64,000 nucleotides of DNA, from contig NZ_WRXO01000015.1 in assembly GCF_009758125.1 (NCBI RefSeq), positions 1-64,000 of the forward strand, written 5' to 3'. The stretch is from Chitinophaga oryziterrae (lineage in GTDB: Bacteria; Bacteroidota; Bacteroidia; Chitinophagales; Chitinophagaceae). The notes beneath the pieces were generated by a model, which was not told the origin of the DNA, made no database searches, and saw nothing but the letters and a program-made list of their open reading frames with translations. Below are positions 53,236-61,173 of the stretch, piece by piece (position 1 is the first letter of the stretch; each line of letters begins with the position of its first letter). Position numbers and translations under genes: made by a program.

Positions 53236-53550
53236 TTAAACTCCGCCATCTTCAATTCCGGCACCGTATTCTAGACGATTGGTGGCGTCGATCACGATCT
53301 TTCCGTTCCAGTCCGTGAGTTCGGTAAGATCCTTGACCTTAGTCCAGGGTACTGCTACTAGGATAATATCCGCTGCAGAAGCCTCAGCCGCTGTTACAGC
53401 TTTTGCGCCGGTTCCCAGTTGTGAGACAATATCGGTAAGGGTTTCAGGTCCCTTACTGTTACTGATCAGGACCTGAAAATCATTGGCCAAAAATCGAGTA
53501 GCTGCGGCTTTGCCGATATGCCCTGCTCCAAGGATGCCTATTAATTTCAT
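53236..53550 (-). CDS. Truncated NAD(P)-binding (F420-dependent oxidoreductase-like) protein
   Basis: The 104-aa protein begins MKLIGILGAGHIGKAAATRF, a Rossmann dinucleotide motif (GAGHIG), and continues with VLISNSKGPETLTDIVSQLG, VAVPWTKVKDL and IVIDATNRLEYGAGIED, then stops. Family members are about 200 residues, so the C-terminal half is missing. The break lies near repeat R2 in the downstream flank. It follows the SDR gene by 41 bases on the same strand. It may be a pseudogene or a functional short form; I think a pseudogene is more likely. Confidence 0.7.
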   Translation of the reverse strand: MKLIGILGAGHIGKAAATRFLANDFQVLISNSKGPETLTDIVSQLGTGAKAVTAAEASAADIILVAVPWTKVKDLTELTDWNGKIVIDATNRLEYGAGIEDGGV

Positions 53551-53591
53551 AGTTTATTTCTTATTGAGTTTCATTTTTGGGGATTACGATT

Positions 53592-54350
53592 TTAAAAACC
53601 GTACATACCACCCGACACGGAAATTTGCTCACCGGTGATCCAGGCTGCATCATCTGAAGCCAGAAATACTGCTGCTTTCGCAATATCGGCGGGCTGGCCT
53701 CTACGGCCAAGCGGTGTTTTTTCGACAAACATCTTTTCATACTCACTGCCGGCAGTGACGCCAGCGCTGGCTGCTCCTTCCGTGTCCGTAGCGCCCGGCA
53801 AAATAGAATTGATACGAACGTTTTTAATACCTAACTCCTTTGATAAAGCAATCGTGAAGGCATCCAGTGCCGCTTTAGTTGAAGAATATAATGAGGCATT
53901 TTGAAGAGGGTATTTACTTGCACCCGAACTGATATTGATGATGTTTCCGCCCTTATCGCCAAAAAGTTTCAGCGCTGCCTGAATAGTTAATATAGGCCCT
54001 AATACATTGACGTTGAAACTTTTATGAAATTCTTCTCCTGAAATTTGTTCAATAGGCGCATACCCCTGATATACCGCGTTATTTACTAAAATATCCAGCG
54101 TGCCGAAAGCATGCTCAGTTTCTTTAAACAGCCTGATCACATCGGCTTCGTTCGATACATCGGCCTTTACCGCAATGGCTGTGCCGCCATTATCGGTTAT
54201 CGCTTTAACCACTTTGTCCGCTCCTTCTTTACTGGAAGCATAATTTACAACAACCTTTGCGCCTGCAGCAGCAAAATGTTTGGCAATAGCTGCACCTATT
54301 CCTTTGGAAGCACCGGTAACTACCGCTACCTTGTTTTCTAATTTACTCAT
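53592..54350 (-). CDS. SDR family NAD(P)-dependent oxidoreductase
   Basis: The 252-aa protein is a classical SDR: VAVVTGASKGIGAAIAKHFA (cofactor motif TGxxxGIG), DILVNNAVYQGYAPIEQIS, NIINISSGASKY, and catalytic YSSTKAALDAFTIALSKELG (YxxxK). It ends with WITGEQISVSGGMYGF, as in FabG-type reductases. It reduces or oxidises a carbonyl using NADPH or NADH; the substrate is unknown. The truncated NAD(P)-binding gene follows on the same strand. Confidence 0.95.
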   Translation of the reverse strand: MSKLENKVAVVTGASKGIGAAIAKHFAAAGAKVVVNYASSKEGADKVVKAITDNGGTAIAVKADVSNEADVIRLFKETEHAFGTLDILVNNAVYQGYAPIEQISGEEFHKSFNVNVLGPILTIQAALKLFGDKGGNIINISSGASKYPLQNASLYSSTKAALDAFTIALSKELGIKNVRINSILPGATDTEGAASAGVTAGSEYEKMFVEKTPLGRRGQPADIAKAAVFLASDDAAWITGEQISVSGGMYGF

Positions 54351-54801
54351 GATTTCTATTATTAATTATATTCACGTCTTACGGTTTTTTCCGTTCTGAA
54401 TTACACTTCAAAATTGGTGCATCTTAACGAACTGCATGCTGACACGGATCATAAAATACACACGATAAATGTCAAGTTGAAGTGGTGACTTAAATCAAGA
54501 AAACACGGCAACTATTTATAATACAACCATTTAATGCAGCGATTAGAGATCAAGATGCAGGATTCCAGAAAGACCACAACGGCATATATTCCATTGTTGA
54601 GCGCTTTTTCTCATCCAGGGAAGTATAAAATTGGCAAATAACGAATTGGAGTCTCTGGCAGAAGTAGGAGACTATTACCTTTGCAAATCCAGACATTGAT
54701 CAGTCGGACGCATTTATATCAGTGGGGAGAGAATATCCCCGGGCGATTCATTTTAGCAGGCCTATTTGTAATGATAGTGAAGCCTGAAATGGCCAAAGGG
54801 T
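54351..54801. other. Intergenic region between SDR and Crp/Fnr genes
   Basis: These 451 bp must carry the SDR promoter and, at the far end, the tail of the Crp/Fnr gene. A 76-codon frame at 54681 has no recognisable family and is not called. No strong repeat is visible. It may be decayed coding DNA. Confidence 0.35.
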
Positions 54802-55386
54802 CTATTTTAAAGCGTTTTTCTTTATCCTGCTTAAAGTTTCAGAGGATAAACCAAGGCAAGAAGCGATCATATTTTGCGGGAACCGCTGCAGAAAATGAGG
54901 ATAATTGCTGACCAATTCCTCGTAACGCTCTTCAGCCGAATAGTTAATAGCCTGCATTCTTTTCTGGGCTGCAATGGTGTTGTTTTGACTGATTACGTTC
55001 GACATCGCTGAAAAGGCAGGAATCTTCTTAAGAAACTCTTCAATTTCCGCGTTGGTTGATTGCAGGATCTCCAATTCCTCCAGCGCCTCAATATTAAAGC
55101 GGCTTGGCGTTAATAGATAAAAGCTTTCAAAATCTGTCAGCCACCAATTTTCCACGGACAATTTCAGTATATGTTCATGTCCTTTTTCATCTACCGTAAA
55201 GGTCCTGGCGGATCCTTTTACAATAAACCCAATATATTTGCATACGTCCCCTTCCTGTAAAAAATATTGCCGCTTTCGGAGTTTCCTGGTTTTGAAATGT
55301 GCAGTCAATAAATGCTTATCATCTTCTGATAGAAGTTTGCCTGATATTTTTTGAATGTAATCGAAAAACGCTTCAAAATTGGACAT
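54802..55386 (-). CDS. Crp/Fnr family transcriptional regulator
   Basis: The 194-aa protein has a cNMP-binding-like domain (KRQYFLQEGDVCKYIGFIVK, ARTFTVDEKGHEHILKLSVE, NWWLTDFESFYLLTPSRFNI) and a C-terminal helix-turn-helix (FPQNMIASCLGLSSETLSRI). It is the fourth Crp/Fnr copy in this window. It faces away from the SDR gene and may regulate it. Ligand unknown. Confidence 0.92.
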   Translation of the reverse strand: MSNFEAFFDYIQKISGKLLSEDDKHLLTAHFKTRKLRKRQYFLQEGDVCKYIGFIVKGSARTFTVDEKGHEHILKLSVENWWLTDFESFYLLTPSRFNIEALEELEILQSTNAEIEEFLKKIPAFSAMSNVISQNNTIAAQKRMQAINYSAEERYEELVSNYPHFLQRFPQNMIASCLGLSSETLSRIKKNALK

Positions 55387-55942
55387 CGTTCAAGTCTAAA
55401 ATTATGCACAATTTACTCAAGCTTCTGCTAAAAGACTAAAATATATTTAGGTGCATTGCCTGTATGATACTTCAATGCTATGTATCACATTCTCTTTTGG
55501 GGTAATTTAAGTGAAGCAACAAAAAATCCCTGCTTCGAGCTCTACTGCTTTATCTTATTCTTATACCGAAATTATATTAGAAACTATTCGTGGAGCAGGG
55601 TTTGAATTTACTGCGTCAAAAACAGGCATAAGTAATATTCTTAAGTTTTCGACAGGCTGGTTCAAATTCTGCCCTGCAAGGAGAAGTGCATATTGTTTAC
55701 TTCGATTTTTTCACCAAATTCTTCCATTCCCAAATATAGAGATAAACCATAGTGGAGTGTGGAGCATAGTTTTCCATATTCGTAATAAGTCATAGAGCAA
55801 GAGAAGAAAATCCAATTGATTGTGAATCATTAGACCGGTTTTCAGTAAGCTTTTAGTTTGATATATTGGCGAAGTAGAAAATTTATCAGAACAAGAAGCC
55901 CTCAAGATGCCCCCTCTATCATGATGCAAGAAGCTCGTTGCT
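55387..55942. other. Intergenic region without a supported gene
   Basis: These 556 bp lie between the Crp/Fnr start and the quinone-oxidoreductase stop. A 94-codon plus-strand frame (55511) and overlapping minus-strand frames lack recognisable domains. A minus-strand stretch near 55690-55770 reads VYLYIWEWKNLVKKS but has no context. It may be decayed coding DNA. Confidence 0.3.
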
Positions 55943-56929
55943 TTAATCGGGTTTAAGGATAATACTGCCTGTTGTTTTGCGTGATTCCATATCTGCATGA
56001 GCTGTAGCTGCCTCTGTTAATGAATAGATGAATGACTGTTCCGGTTCAAATACACCATTCCTTAACAAACTGAATATTTCAGGCATTCCCTTTCCACTTT
56101 TGTCCTGATAAAGCGGGTAGTCATTAAGTGCATCGTGTGCAAATTTTATTTTTCTTTGCAGCATCAGTTTATTGTCTACATCAGGCATACCAGAAGGCCA
56201 TCCGTATAATACAGCACTTCCGCCATCTTTAACTACAGTCAACGACTTCTCAAAAGTAGTCTTGCCTGTACCATCATACACAACATCAACACCTTTGCCA
56301 TTGGTGTACTGGTTAACGAGAGCAACAAAATCCTCAGAGCCCAGATCTATGACCTGATTGAAGCCGCGTTTTACCGCTAAATCTTTTTTTGCTGCACTAC
56401 CTACAGTTCCAATAACAGTAGCTCCCAATGCCCTGCCCCATTGGCTCAATAGCGTGCCCACCCCACCTGTCATGGCATGAATTAAAACCACCTGGCCTGA
56501 TTTAACCTTGTGGCTTTGTTTGATCAGCATGTGAGCGGTAAGACCTTTTATCATCACAGCAGCGGCCTGTTCGTTAGATATATCTTCCGGAAGTTTAAAT
56601 ATCTCATTGGTGTTGATGACTCTTTTTTCGGCATAGGCCCCGATTGATGCGTAATAAGCTACGCGGTCGCCTACCGTAAAACCGCTGACATTTGTTCCAA
56701 TTGCTTCAATGATGCCTGAGGCTTCGAAGCCAATGGGCGCAGGATATTGGCTCATCGGAAAAGTTCCGTTCCTGAAAAATATATCCAAAAAGTTTACTCC
56801 TATAGCTTTCTGGGCAATCAGCACTTCATCAGGGCCGGGGTGCTGAAGTGTTAGGTTTTGATATTTCAATACGTCCGGTGCTCCCGGTTGTTCGATAAGG
56901 ACAATACCACTTGGCTTATTGTTGTTCAT
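55943..56929 (-). CDS. Quinone oxidoreductase (zinc-independent MDR family)
   Basis: The 328-aa protein is a medium-chain dehydrogenase of the QOR type: GVNFLDIFFRNGTFPMSQYP, GFEASGIIEAIGTNVSGFTV, GDRVAYYASIGAYAE, HAMTGGVGTLLSQWGRALGA (cofactor motif), VDVVYDGTGKTTFEKSL. It lacks the structural-zinc cysteines of alcohol dehydrogenases. NADPH-dependent reduction of quinones or enones is typical. It is divergent from an HxlR-type regulator, a frequent pairing for electrophile-responsive control. Confidence 0.94.
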   Translation of the reverse strand: MNNNKPSGIVLIEQPGAPDVLKYQNLTLQHPGPDEVLIAQKAIGVNFLDIFFRNGTFPMSQYPAPIGFEASGIIEAIGTNVSGFTVGDRVAYYASIGAYAEKRVINTNEIFKLPEDISNEQAAAVMIKGLTAHMLIKQSHKVKSGQVVLIHAMTGGVGTLLSQWGRALGATVIGTVGSAAKKDLAVKRGFNQVIDLGSEDFVALVNQYTNGKGVDVVYDGTGKTTFEKSLTVVKDGGSAVLYGWPSGMPDVDNKLMLQRKIKFAHDALNDYPLYQDKSGKGMPEIFSLLRNGVFEPEQSFIYSLTEAATAHADMESRKTTGSIILKPD

Positions 56930-57033
56930 TGAATTAATTTTGTTTGTGCAAAGCTAATGGGCACAGTCTCTTAATGATGGTGACTTCCCCACAGGGAAGT
57001 ACTTCCATGAAAGAAAGTATTTAAATTTGGAGC

Positions 57034-57405
57034 ATGGTTAACAAACTGGAAAACGGGAAAATATCCGACGACTGTAAACGCCACTTTAAAGCGATAAATG
57101 ATACATTGTACATTTTAAATGGTAAGTGGAGAGTGGTAATCGTAGCTTGCCTGGCATCAGGTAAAAAGCGTTATCTAGAACTTCAGCGTATCGTTGAAGG
57201 TATAGGCCCCAAAATGCTTTCAAAGGAATTGAACAAGCTGGAATTAAACGGTCTGATTACAAGGTCTGCGCTGGAAACTAAGCCTGTTACTGTTGAATAT
57301 GAACTTACTGAATATGCCCGGTCACTTAAACCGCTGACAGATGAAATGGCTGTGTGGGGTAAATTGCACCGGGATAAAGTTATTAAAGATATGACAGCAA
57401 AGTAG
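57034..57405 (+). CDS. HxlR family transcriptional regulator
   Basis: The 123-aa winged-helix protein has LYILNGKWRVVIVACLASGK, RYLELQRIVEGIGPKMLSKE and LNKLELNGLITRSALETKPV, which define the HxlR family. It is divergent from the quinone oxidoreductase gene, with a 104-bp region between the starts. In Bacteroidota such pairs usually respond to quinones or other electrophiles. Repeat R3 follows shortly after the stop and a terminator hairpin. Confidence 0.94.
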   Translation: MVNKLENGKISDDCKRHFKAINDTLYILNGKWRVVIVACLASGKKRYLELQRIVEGIGPKMLSKELNKLELNGLITRSALETKPVTVEYELTEYARSLKPLTDEMAVWGKLHRDKVIKDMTAK

Positions 57406-57421
57406 CTTTGGATTAAAATGA

Positions 57422-57459
57422 AGAAAGGACAAACTATCTTTCGATAATTTGTCCTTTCT
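57422..57459. terminator. Hairpin terminator next to repeat R3
   Basis: A perfect 12-bp stem (agaaaggacaaa / tttgtcctttct) with a 14-nt loop lies 17 bases after the HxlR stop. Confidence 0.8.
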
Positions 57460-57461
57460 AG

Positions 57462-57501
57462 TTTGCGGGCCAAGAGGGACAACCTTCGAACCTTTTCGTT
57501 G
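57462..57501 (-). repeat. R repeat, copy 3
   Basis: Core gcgggccaagagggac, then aaccttcgaacc. It directly follows the hairpin. Confidence 0.7.
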
Positions 57502-57589
57502 AAAATTTGAATTATATTATAATTTTTTTTAAGAAAGTTATATCGGTAGATCAGGAGGCGGTAACTAGACATATTACTTAACCGGTAAC

Positions 57590-57890
57590 CTTTCCCATAT
57601 ATATTAGTTATACTTATATCAGGATCTTCTTGTAATTTTTTTCTTAGTTTAGATACATACATATCCAACTCCACCCAATGATACCCCCTTCATCCTCCCA
57701 TCCTTCTTTCAGTAATTTATTCCGATCAATAAGCTGATTCTGATCGCGCGTAAATATGCCTAGCTGTTTTGACTCTTTTACTGTTAGTTCCAGCTTCATC
57801 AAAAGAAGTAGACGTTTTCATATTAATAAAAGCCCAAACTGTAGCAGGGACAACGATGATTCCAATCAGTAAAAACATCCGTGAATGCAT
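57590..57890 (-). pseudogene. Fused remnant of a histidine kinase start and response-regulator end (copy B)
   Basis: On the minus strand, ATG at 57890 starts MHSRMFLLIGIIVVPATVWA, a sensor-kinase first helix. After about 38 codons the sequence jumps to a response-regulator DNA-binding domain (KESKQLGIFTRDQNQLIDRN, then LDMYVSKLRKKLQEDPDI and GKGYRL), with a one-base frameshift near 57670. The kinase core and receiver are absent. It is an internal-deletion pseudogene. Confidence 0.75.
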
Positions 57891-57891
57891 G

Positions 57892-57930
57892 TTTACAAAG
57901 ATTTTACATTCCAGTTTACACTTTTTTACA
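57892..57930. promoter_or_regulatory. Four phased TTTACA repeats (copy B)
   Basis: TTTACA begins at 57892, 57903, 57915 and 57925 (spacing 11, 12, 10). It lies between the kinase remnant and the DoxX gene, where a response regulator would bind. Confidence 0.65.
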
Positions 57931-57999
57931 GTTAGTTTCCGGGTTTCAAAATCAGGTAGATTAGGTTTGCCTTATCAAAATTATTTTAAACATTAGCTT

Positions 58000-58416
58000 A
58001 TGATCAGAAAACTATTTACTTCCAGCCTCTATTTTGATAAATGGCTTGTTATTCTCAGGGTGATTACCGGTATTATTATAATGAAATATGGATTGGAAGT
58101 TTTCAGCAAGGACCACATGCAGGGGAATACAGCATGGTTAAAAGATATCCACTTTCCTCTTCCCTCGTTCATGGCCTATGTTGGGAAAACAACAGAATTA
58201 TTGGGGGGAATTTTCTTAATTCTTGGGCTATTTACAAGGGTTGTATCTATTCTGTTGCTTATAAACATGTCAGTCATAACTTTTATAATGGGAAACGCAA
58301 AGATTTTAGGGGAAGAGACATTGCCATTCTTATTGCTATTATTATTTGCGACATTCTTTTTTGCAGGTTCAGGCAAATGGAGTCTTGATTGCCTTCTGTT
58401 TAAAAAGCAACTGTAA
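58000..58416 (+). CDS. DoxX family membrane protein (intact copy B)
   Basis: The 138-aa protein has four membrane helices: WLVILRVITGIIIMKYGLEV, SFMAYVGKTTELLGGIFLIL, VVSILLLINMSVITFIMGNA, LPFLLLLLFATFFFAGSGKW. It ends WSLDCLLFKKQL. This is the full-length version of the truncated gene at 45601. It stands downstream of phased TTTACA repeats and was presumably controlled by the neighbouring, now defunct, two-component system. A degenerate hairpin and repeat R4 follow. Confidence 0.92.
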   Translation: MIRKLFTSSLYFDKWLVILRVITGIIIMKYGLEVFSKDHMQGNTAWLKDIHFPLPSFMAYVGKTTELLGGIFLILGLFTRVVSILLLINMSVITFIMGNAKILGEETLPFLLLLLFATFFFAGSGKWSLDCLLFKKQL

Positions 58417-58466
58417 AATAGAGATGGGAATAATCAGGTATAATGATACTTAATTATTTCATTTTA

Positions 58467-58502
58467 TCTGCGGACAAAGAGGGTTAACTTTTGAACCATT
58501 TT
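58467..58502 (-). repeat. R repeat, copy 4
   Basis: Core tctgcggacaaagagggtt, then aacttttgaacc, the most degenerate copy (ttgaacc instead of ttcgaacc). It follows the DoxX gene. Confidence 0.6.
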
Positions 58503-58532
58503 GTTTATGATTTAGGCAAAGATTGTAATTAT

Positions 58533-58676
58533 AACTAACGCATTTGCCGAAACGACGAGCAAACTATTTTGAGATTTTTCCATGTAATTAGTTGATAATA
58601 TTGGACAATAGTTAAAAACAATTGCTTGTAAAAATTATTTTCTTATGTAAGCGTATAATAGCGGAAATATATTGTG
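58533..58676 (+). repeat. S leader repeat, copy 2
   Basis: Nearly identical to 45794-45940 (gcatttgccgaaacgacg, gttgataatattg), ending gcgtataatagcggaaat. It precedes a small lipoprotein gene. Confidence 0.7.
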
Positions 58677-58767
58677 TGAAATAGCAATTTGGCATCCTGC
58701 TATTAAATACAATTTGAGGAGTGCGTTTTAGGCATAAAAATTAAAAATGTTATTAAAATTAAAATTT

Positions 58768-59055
58768 ATGAGATTTTTTCTTTTGCTAAGTATCATTATA
58801 CTTTCTTCTTGTGAAAACAAGAAAGAAACAATTGTAAATAGGCAACAAACTATTAAGGAAGGGATGGAAGAGGTAAAAGCATTTTACTATAAAAAGTTGG
58901 ACAGTTTAGAAAATGTAAAGGAAACTGATACCAATTCCGCAAAACGCCTGGAAATTGCAGAAGAATTAGTTTCAATTGATGGAAAAAAATCAGTTACGTT
59001 AATTAAGCTTCAAAAGGAATATGATTCTTTGGAAGTAGAATTAAAGAAATACTAA
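58768..59055 (+). CDS. Small lipoprotein (95 aa)
   Basis: The ATG at 58768 starts MRFFLLLSIIILSSCENKKE, a clean lipoprotein signal with lipidated Cys15. The remaining 80 residues are charged, helical and coiled-coil-like (EGMEEVKAFYYKKLDSLENV, LIKLQKEYDSLEVELKKY). The family is not recognised. It follows S copy 2, like the other exported products behind S. An ATG at 58747 is less likely because it would add basic residues before the signal. Confidence 0.75.
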   Translation: MRFFLLLSIIILSSCENKKETIVNRQQTIKEGMEEVKAFYYKKLDSLENVKETDTNSAKRLEIAEELVSIDGKKSVTLIKLQKEYDSLEVELKKY

Positions 59056-59121
59056 ACAATCTACAGCAACGTTATTGCTACATCACAGTATAGTAGCTAC
59101 CTCAAACGCAGGCCGCATGGG

Positions 59122-59270
59122 TTATTTGCCATACAACCGGTCAAATGGACTAAGCGGTGGACGTTCTGATGGCTTAGCCACATGCAGATAGATCATCGTG
59201 GTTTCAATACTTTCATGACCTAATAGTTTTTGAATCGTCATGGTGTCCACTGGCCAGCAGCGATGCCATT
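59122..59270 (-). pseudogene. Tyrosine-recombinase C-terminal remnant (frameshifted)
   Basis: The minus-strand frame reads VDTMTIQKLLGHESIETTMI, then YLHVAKPSERPPLSPFDRLY, then a stop at 59122-59124: the LLGHxSxETTxxYxH motif with the catalytic Tyr of phage-type integrases. Upstream the frame shifts (SLLASG in another frame, a deletion of about 4 bases near 59248), and no further integrase sequence is found. It is a mobile-element remnant. Confidence 0.78.
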
Positions 59271-59453
59271 CATGTTGAGGATCGTTACGAGACTATTTCC
59301 GTTCCATCCATTGCTGGATTTTAGGATAGCGATATTCCTTTTTTACGATATGACTTATTGCCTATCTTGCCTTCAATTTCTCATTTCTCAACAGATAATA
59401 ACTAGTTTAACTACATTAAAATACCTGTTTTAAACATTTCTACAAAAGCAAAA

Positions 59454-59481
59454 AGCCTTCAAATCTTTCGACTTGAAGGCT
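59454..59481 (-). terminator. Hairpin terminator next to repeat R5
   Basis: Arms agccttcaa and ttgaaggct; on the minus strand it is followed by TTTTTGCTTTT. Almost the same hairpin occurs at 62167-62194. Confidence 0.75.
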
Positions 59482-59486
59482 TTAAA

Positions 59487-59546
59487 GCTTGCGGGCTACT
59501 GGGGACAAAGTTCGAACCCGTTTGCAGATGATTTATCTGAAATTCA
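59487..59546 (-). repeat. R repeat, copy 5
   Basis: Core gcgggctactggggacaaag, then ttcgaaccc, gcagatgatttatctgaaat. It is nearly identical to copy 6. On the minus strand a frame ends F-E-L-C-P-Q-stop at the same place as copies 2 and 6. Confidence 0.72.
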
Positions 59547-59706
59547 GGAATTCATTAGTAAAAATAATTGCTGCTGACAATCGGAATATATAGATGCATG
59601 GCGAATAAATTTCAATATGTTCGTACCAGCCAGATTATACCCAGGAAAGAACCACCGGAAATGAGTTTTTCAATCAACTACCCTACATGCCTTACTTTCC
59701 CAGTCC

Positions 59707-59898
59707 ATGGTATACTTCCCGGAATGGATAAGAGGGGATAGAATAGTTGCTTATTACACTTGCGGAGAAAGACCGATTCGCCCCCCTGACCTGTTTCAGT
59801 CAAAATTATTTTATCAATTTGTCTATCACAAAGATTACTTAGCTGAAGAAGTTATAATTGCACTACCTGGTGATAACCGCACTCTTTTTGTTAAGTAG
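59707..59898 (+). CDS. Possible 63-aa hypothetical ORF or gene fragment
   Basis: A frame from ATG 59707 reads MVYFPEWIRGDRIVAYYTCG, RPPDLFQSKLFYQFVYHKDY and ends ALPGDNRTLFVK. The sequence is plausible as protein, but no family is recognised and no start signal is visible. It lies between R5 and S3 in DNA that otherwise looks decayed. I call it only at low confidence. Confidence 0.3.
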   Translation: MVYFPEWIRGDRIVAYYTCGERPIRPPDLFQSKLFYQFVYHKDYLAEEVIIALPGDNRTLFVK

Positions 59899-59904
59899 CT
59901 TAAA

Positions 59905-59968
59905 AATAATTATTTGCAAATAATGTTCCTGGTAAAATATTGCGTATAATAGTGGAAATATAATGTTA
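59905..59968 (+). repeat. S leader repeat, copy 3 (partial)
   Basis: Contains aataattatttgcaaat and gcgtataatagtggaaat, matching the 3' part of S copies 1 and 2. It precedes the exported protein gene at 60004. Confidence 0.55.
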
Positions 59969-60003
59969 CGTCACTTTGGACAGCAGCTCTAATAAGATAG
60001 CAA

Positions 60004-60597
60004 ATGAAAGAAATACTTTTATTTTTATTTTTTCCGTCTCTTTGTTTTTCTCAAACGAAAAAGGTTTCAAAACGTGATATTATTTTCAAAGGACCAATTT
60101 ATTCTAATGAGGATACAGTTCTCGTTGGTAATGAACGTAGAGAGTGGAAAGACAGCTTAAATTTTACTATTGTCAGAGGTAAATATAAATCAGGCTCAAG
60201 GCATATTGAGATTTTAGAAGATACGCAAACGAAAATTTATTATTGGAAAAAATTTTATCCAAACGGAAAGCTGAAAGAAGAAGGGGCAATGACTAAGGAT
60301 GAAATACTTTGTATAGGGCGATGGAAATTTTACTCTGACAATGGAAATTATCACAAGAGCGTCAATTATGACACTTTACTTAATATACCATATCATAAAG
60401 CAATTGAGATCGCAAGGGTATATGATTTTAAAATGCCAGACTTAGATATTGACTTTGTTACAATCGAGAATAGTTCTTATTGGCAAGTCAGAAAGTGGAT
60501 AATGAAAAATGGAGATGGTCATTCATCGACAATCTTAATAAATACAACAGACGGCACTATACGTAAACTGACAAAAGAAGTGGAAAAACACTATTAA
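60004..60597 (+). CDS. Exported hypothetical protein (197 aa)
   Basis: The protein has a short signal peptide (MKEILLFLFFPSLCFSQ). The mature part contains IYYWKKFYPNGKLKEEGAMT and CIGRWKFYSDNGNYHKSVNY, which are like MORN-type repeat units (YPNGK, YSDNG), and a C-terminal basic half. Function unknown. It follows S copy 3 like two other exported-protein genes. A terminator-like hairpin stands about 170 bases after the stop. Confidence 0.75.
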   Translation: MKEILLFLFFPSLCFSQTKKVSKRDIIFKGPIYSNEDTVLVGNERREWKDSLNFTIVRGKYKSGSRHIEILEDTQTKIYYWKKFYPNGKLKEEGAMTKDEILCIGRWKFYSDNGNYHKSVNYDTLLNIPYHKAIEIARVYDFKMPDLDIDFVTIENSSYWQVRKWIMKNGDGHSSTILINTTDGTIRKLTKEVEKHY

Positions 60598-60770
60598 AAA
60601 AGCAAACACGCAACAGCGGTTTGCTGCAATACAAGCGCACGTAAGTGCAATCGGCCGCTTCTACTCTAAGAATCTTCAGCTATGGGGTTGACCCTTATCT
60701 GGAAGGCTACTCGTCAATCAGAATAAATTCGTTTCTATAATAAATCCAGGCCGGGCGGACAAAATAAAAG

Positions 60771-60800
60771 ACGCCTTCAAATTCAACAATTTGAAGGCGT
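60771..60800 (-). terminator. Hairpin terminator (13-bp stem)
   Basis: acgccttcaaatt (60771-60783) and aatttgaaggcgt (60788-60800) form a perfect stem. The T-rich tail is on the minus strand. It resembles the hairpins beside R5 and R6. Confidence 0.7.
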
Positions 60801-60873
60801 TTCATATTATCTACGGAAAGGGAGGGATTAGCTGCGCTGATCCCTGAAAGGGGGCTCCCCCCAAGACCAGTAA

Positions 60874-61173
60874 CAGTCAAACGCACTAAAACAGGAGTAT
60901 GAAGTTATACATCGTGAATTGAAAAACAGACAGGGGCAATGGATACAAATGGAGAATAGTTTAAGCCAGGAACTGTTTTGCGGAACAGGACAGCCGACTA
61001 TTTACATTAAACCCTGTGAAATGATACTATCTAAAGTAAAACACTATAACGGTACCTTTAAGACTGATTGCAAACTTGTGTTAGGACGTAACGACCGTGT
61101 TGTTTATTCCAATGTATTCAGTGAGTTTGTTGATGAGAAGATATTCTCTTTTAACGATACTGAGGATTTATGA
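60874..61173 (+). pseudogene. C-terminal fragment of an unknown protein family
   Basis: A reading frame without a start codon (preceded by a stop at 60871-60873) encodes about 99 residues, including ELKNRQGQWIQMENSLSQEL, HYNGTFKTDCKLVLGRNDRV and VYSNVFSEFVDEKIFSF. It looks like the C-terminal part of a beta-rich protein. It overlaps the minus-strand DUF3298 gene by 23 bases tail to tail. It may be the tail of the same family whose beginning lies at 63789. Confidence 0.5.

Noticed and set aside
54681..54911. 76-codon plus-strand ORF
   Set aside because: No family, overlaps the tail of the Crp/Fnr gene, no start signal.
55511..55795. 94-codon plus-strand ORF
   Set aside because: No domain, codon use not convincing, no promoter or conservation evidence from the sequence.
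57183..57674. 163-codon minus-strand ORF as a full gene
   Set aside because: Only its first about 34 residues are coding-like (a response-regulator tail); the rest is antisense to HxlR and R3.
45794..59968. S repeats as integron attC sites
   Set aside because: No convincing GTTRRRY/RYYYAAC core pair and no integron integrase is present.
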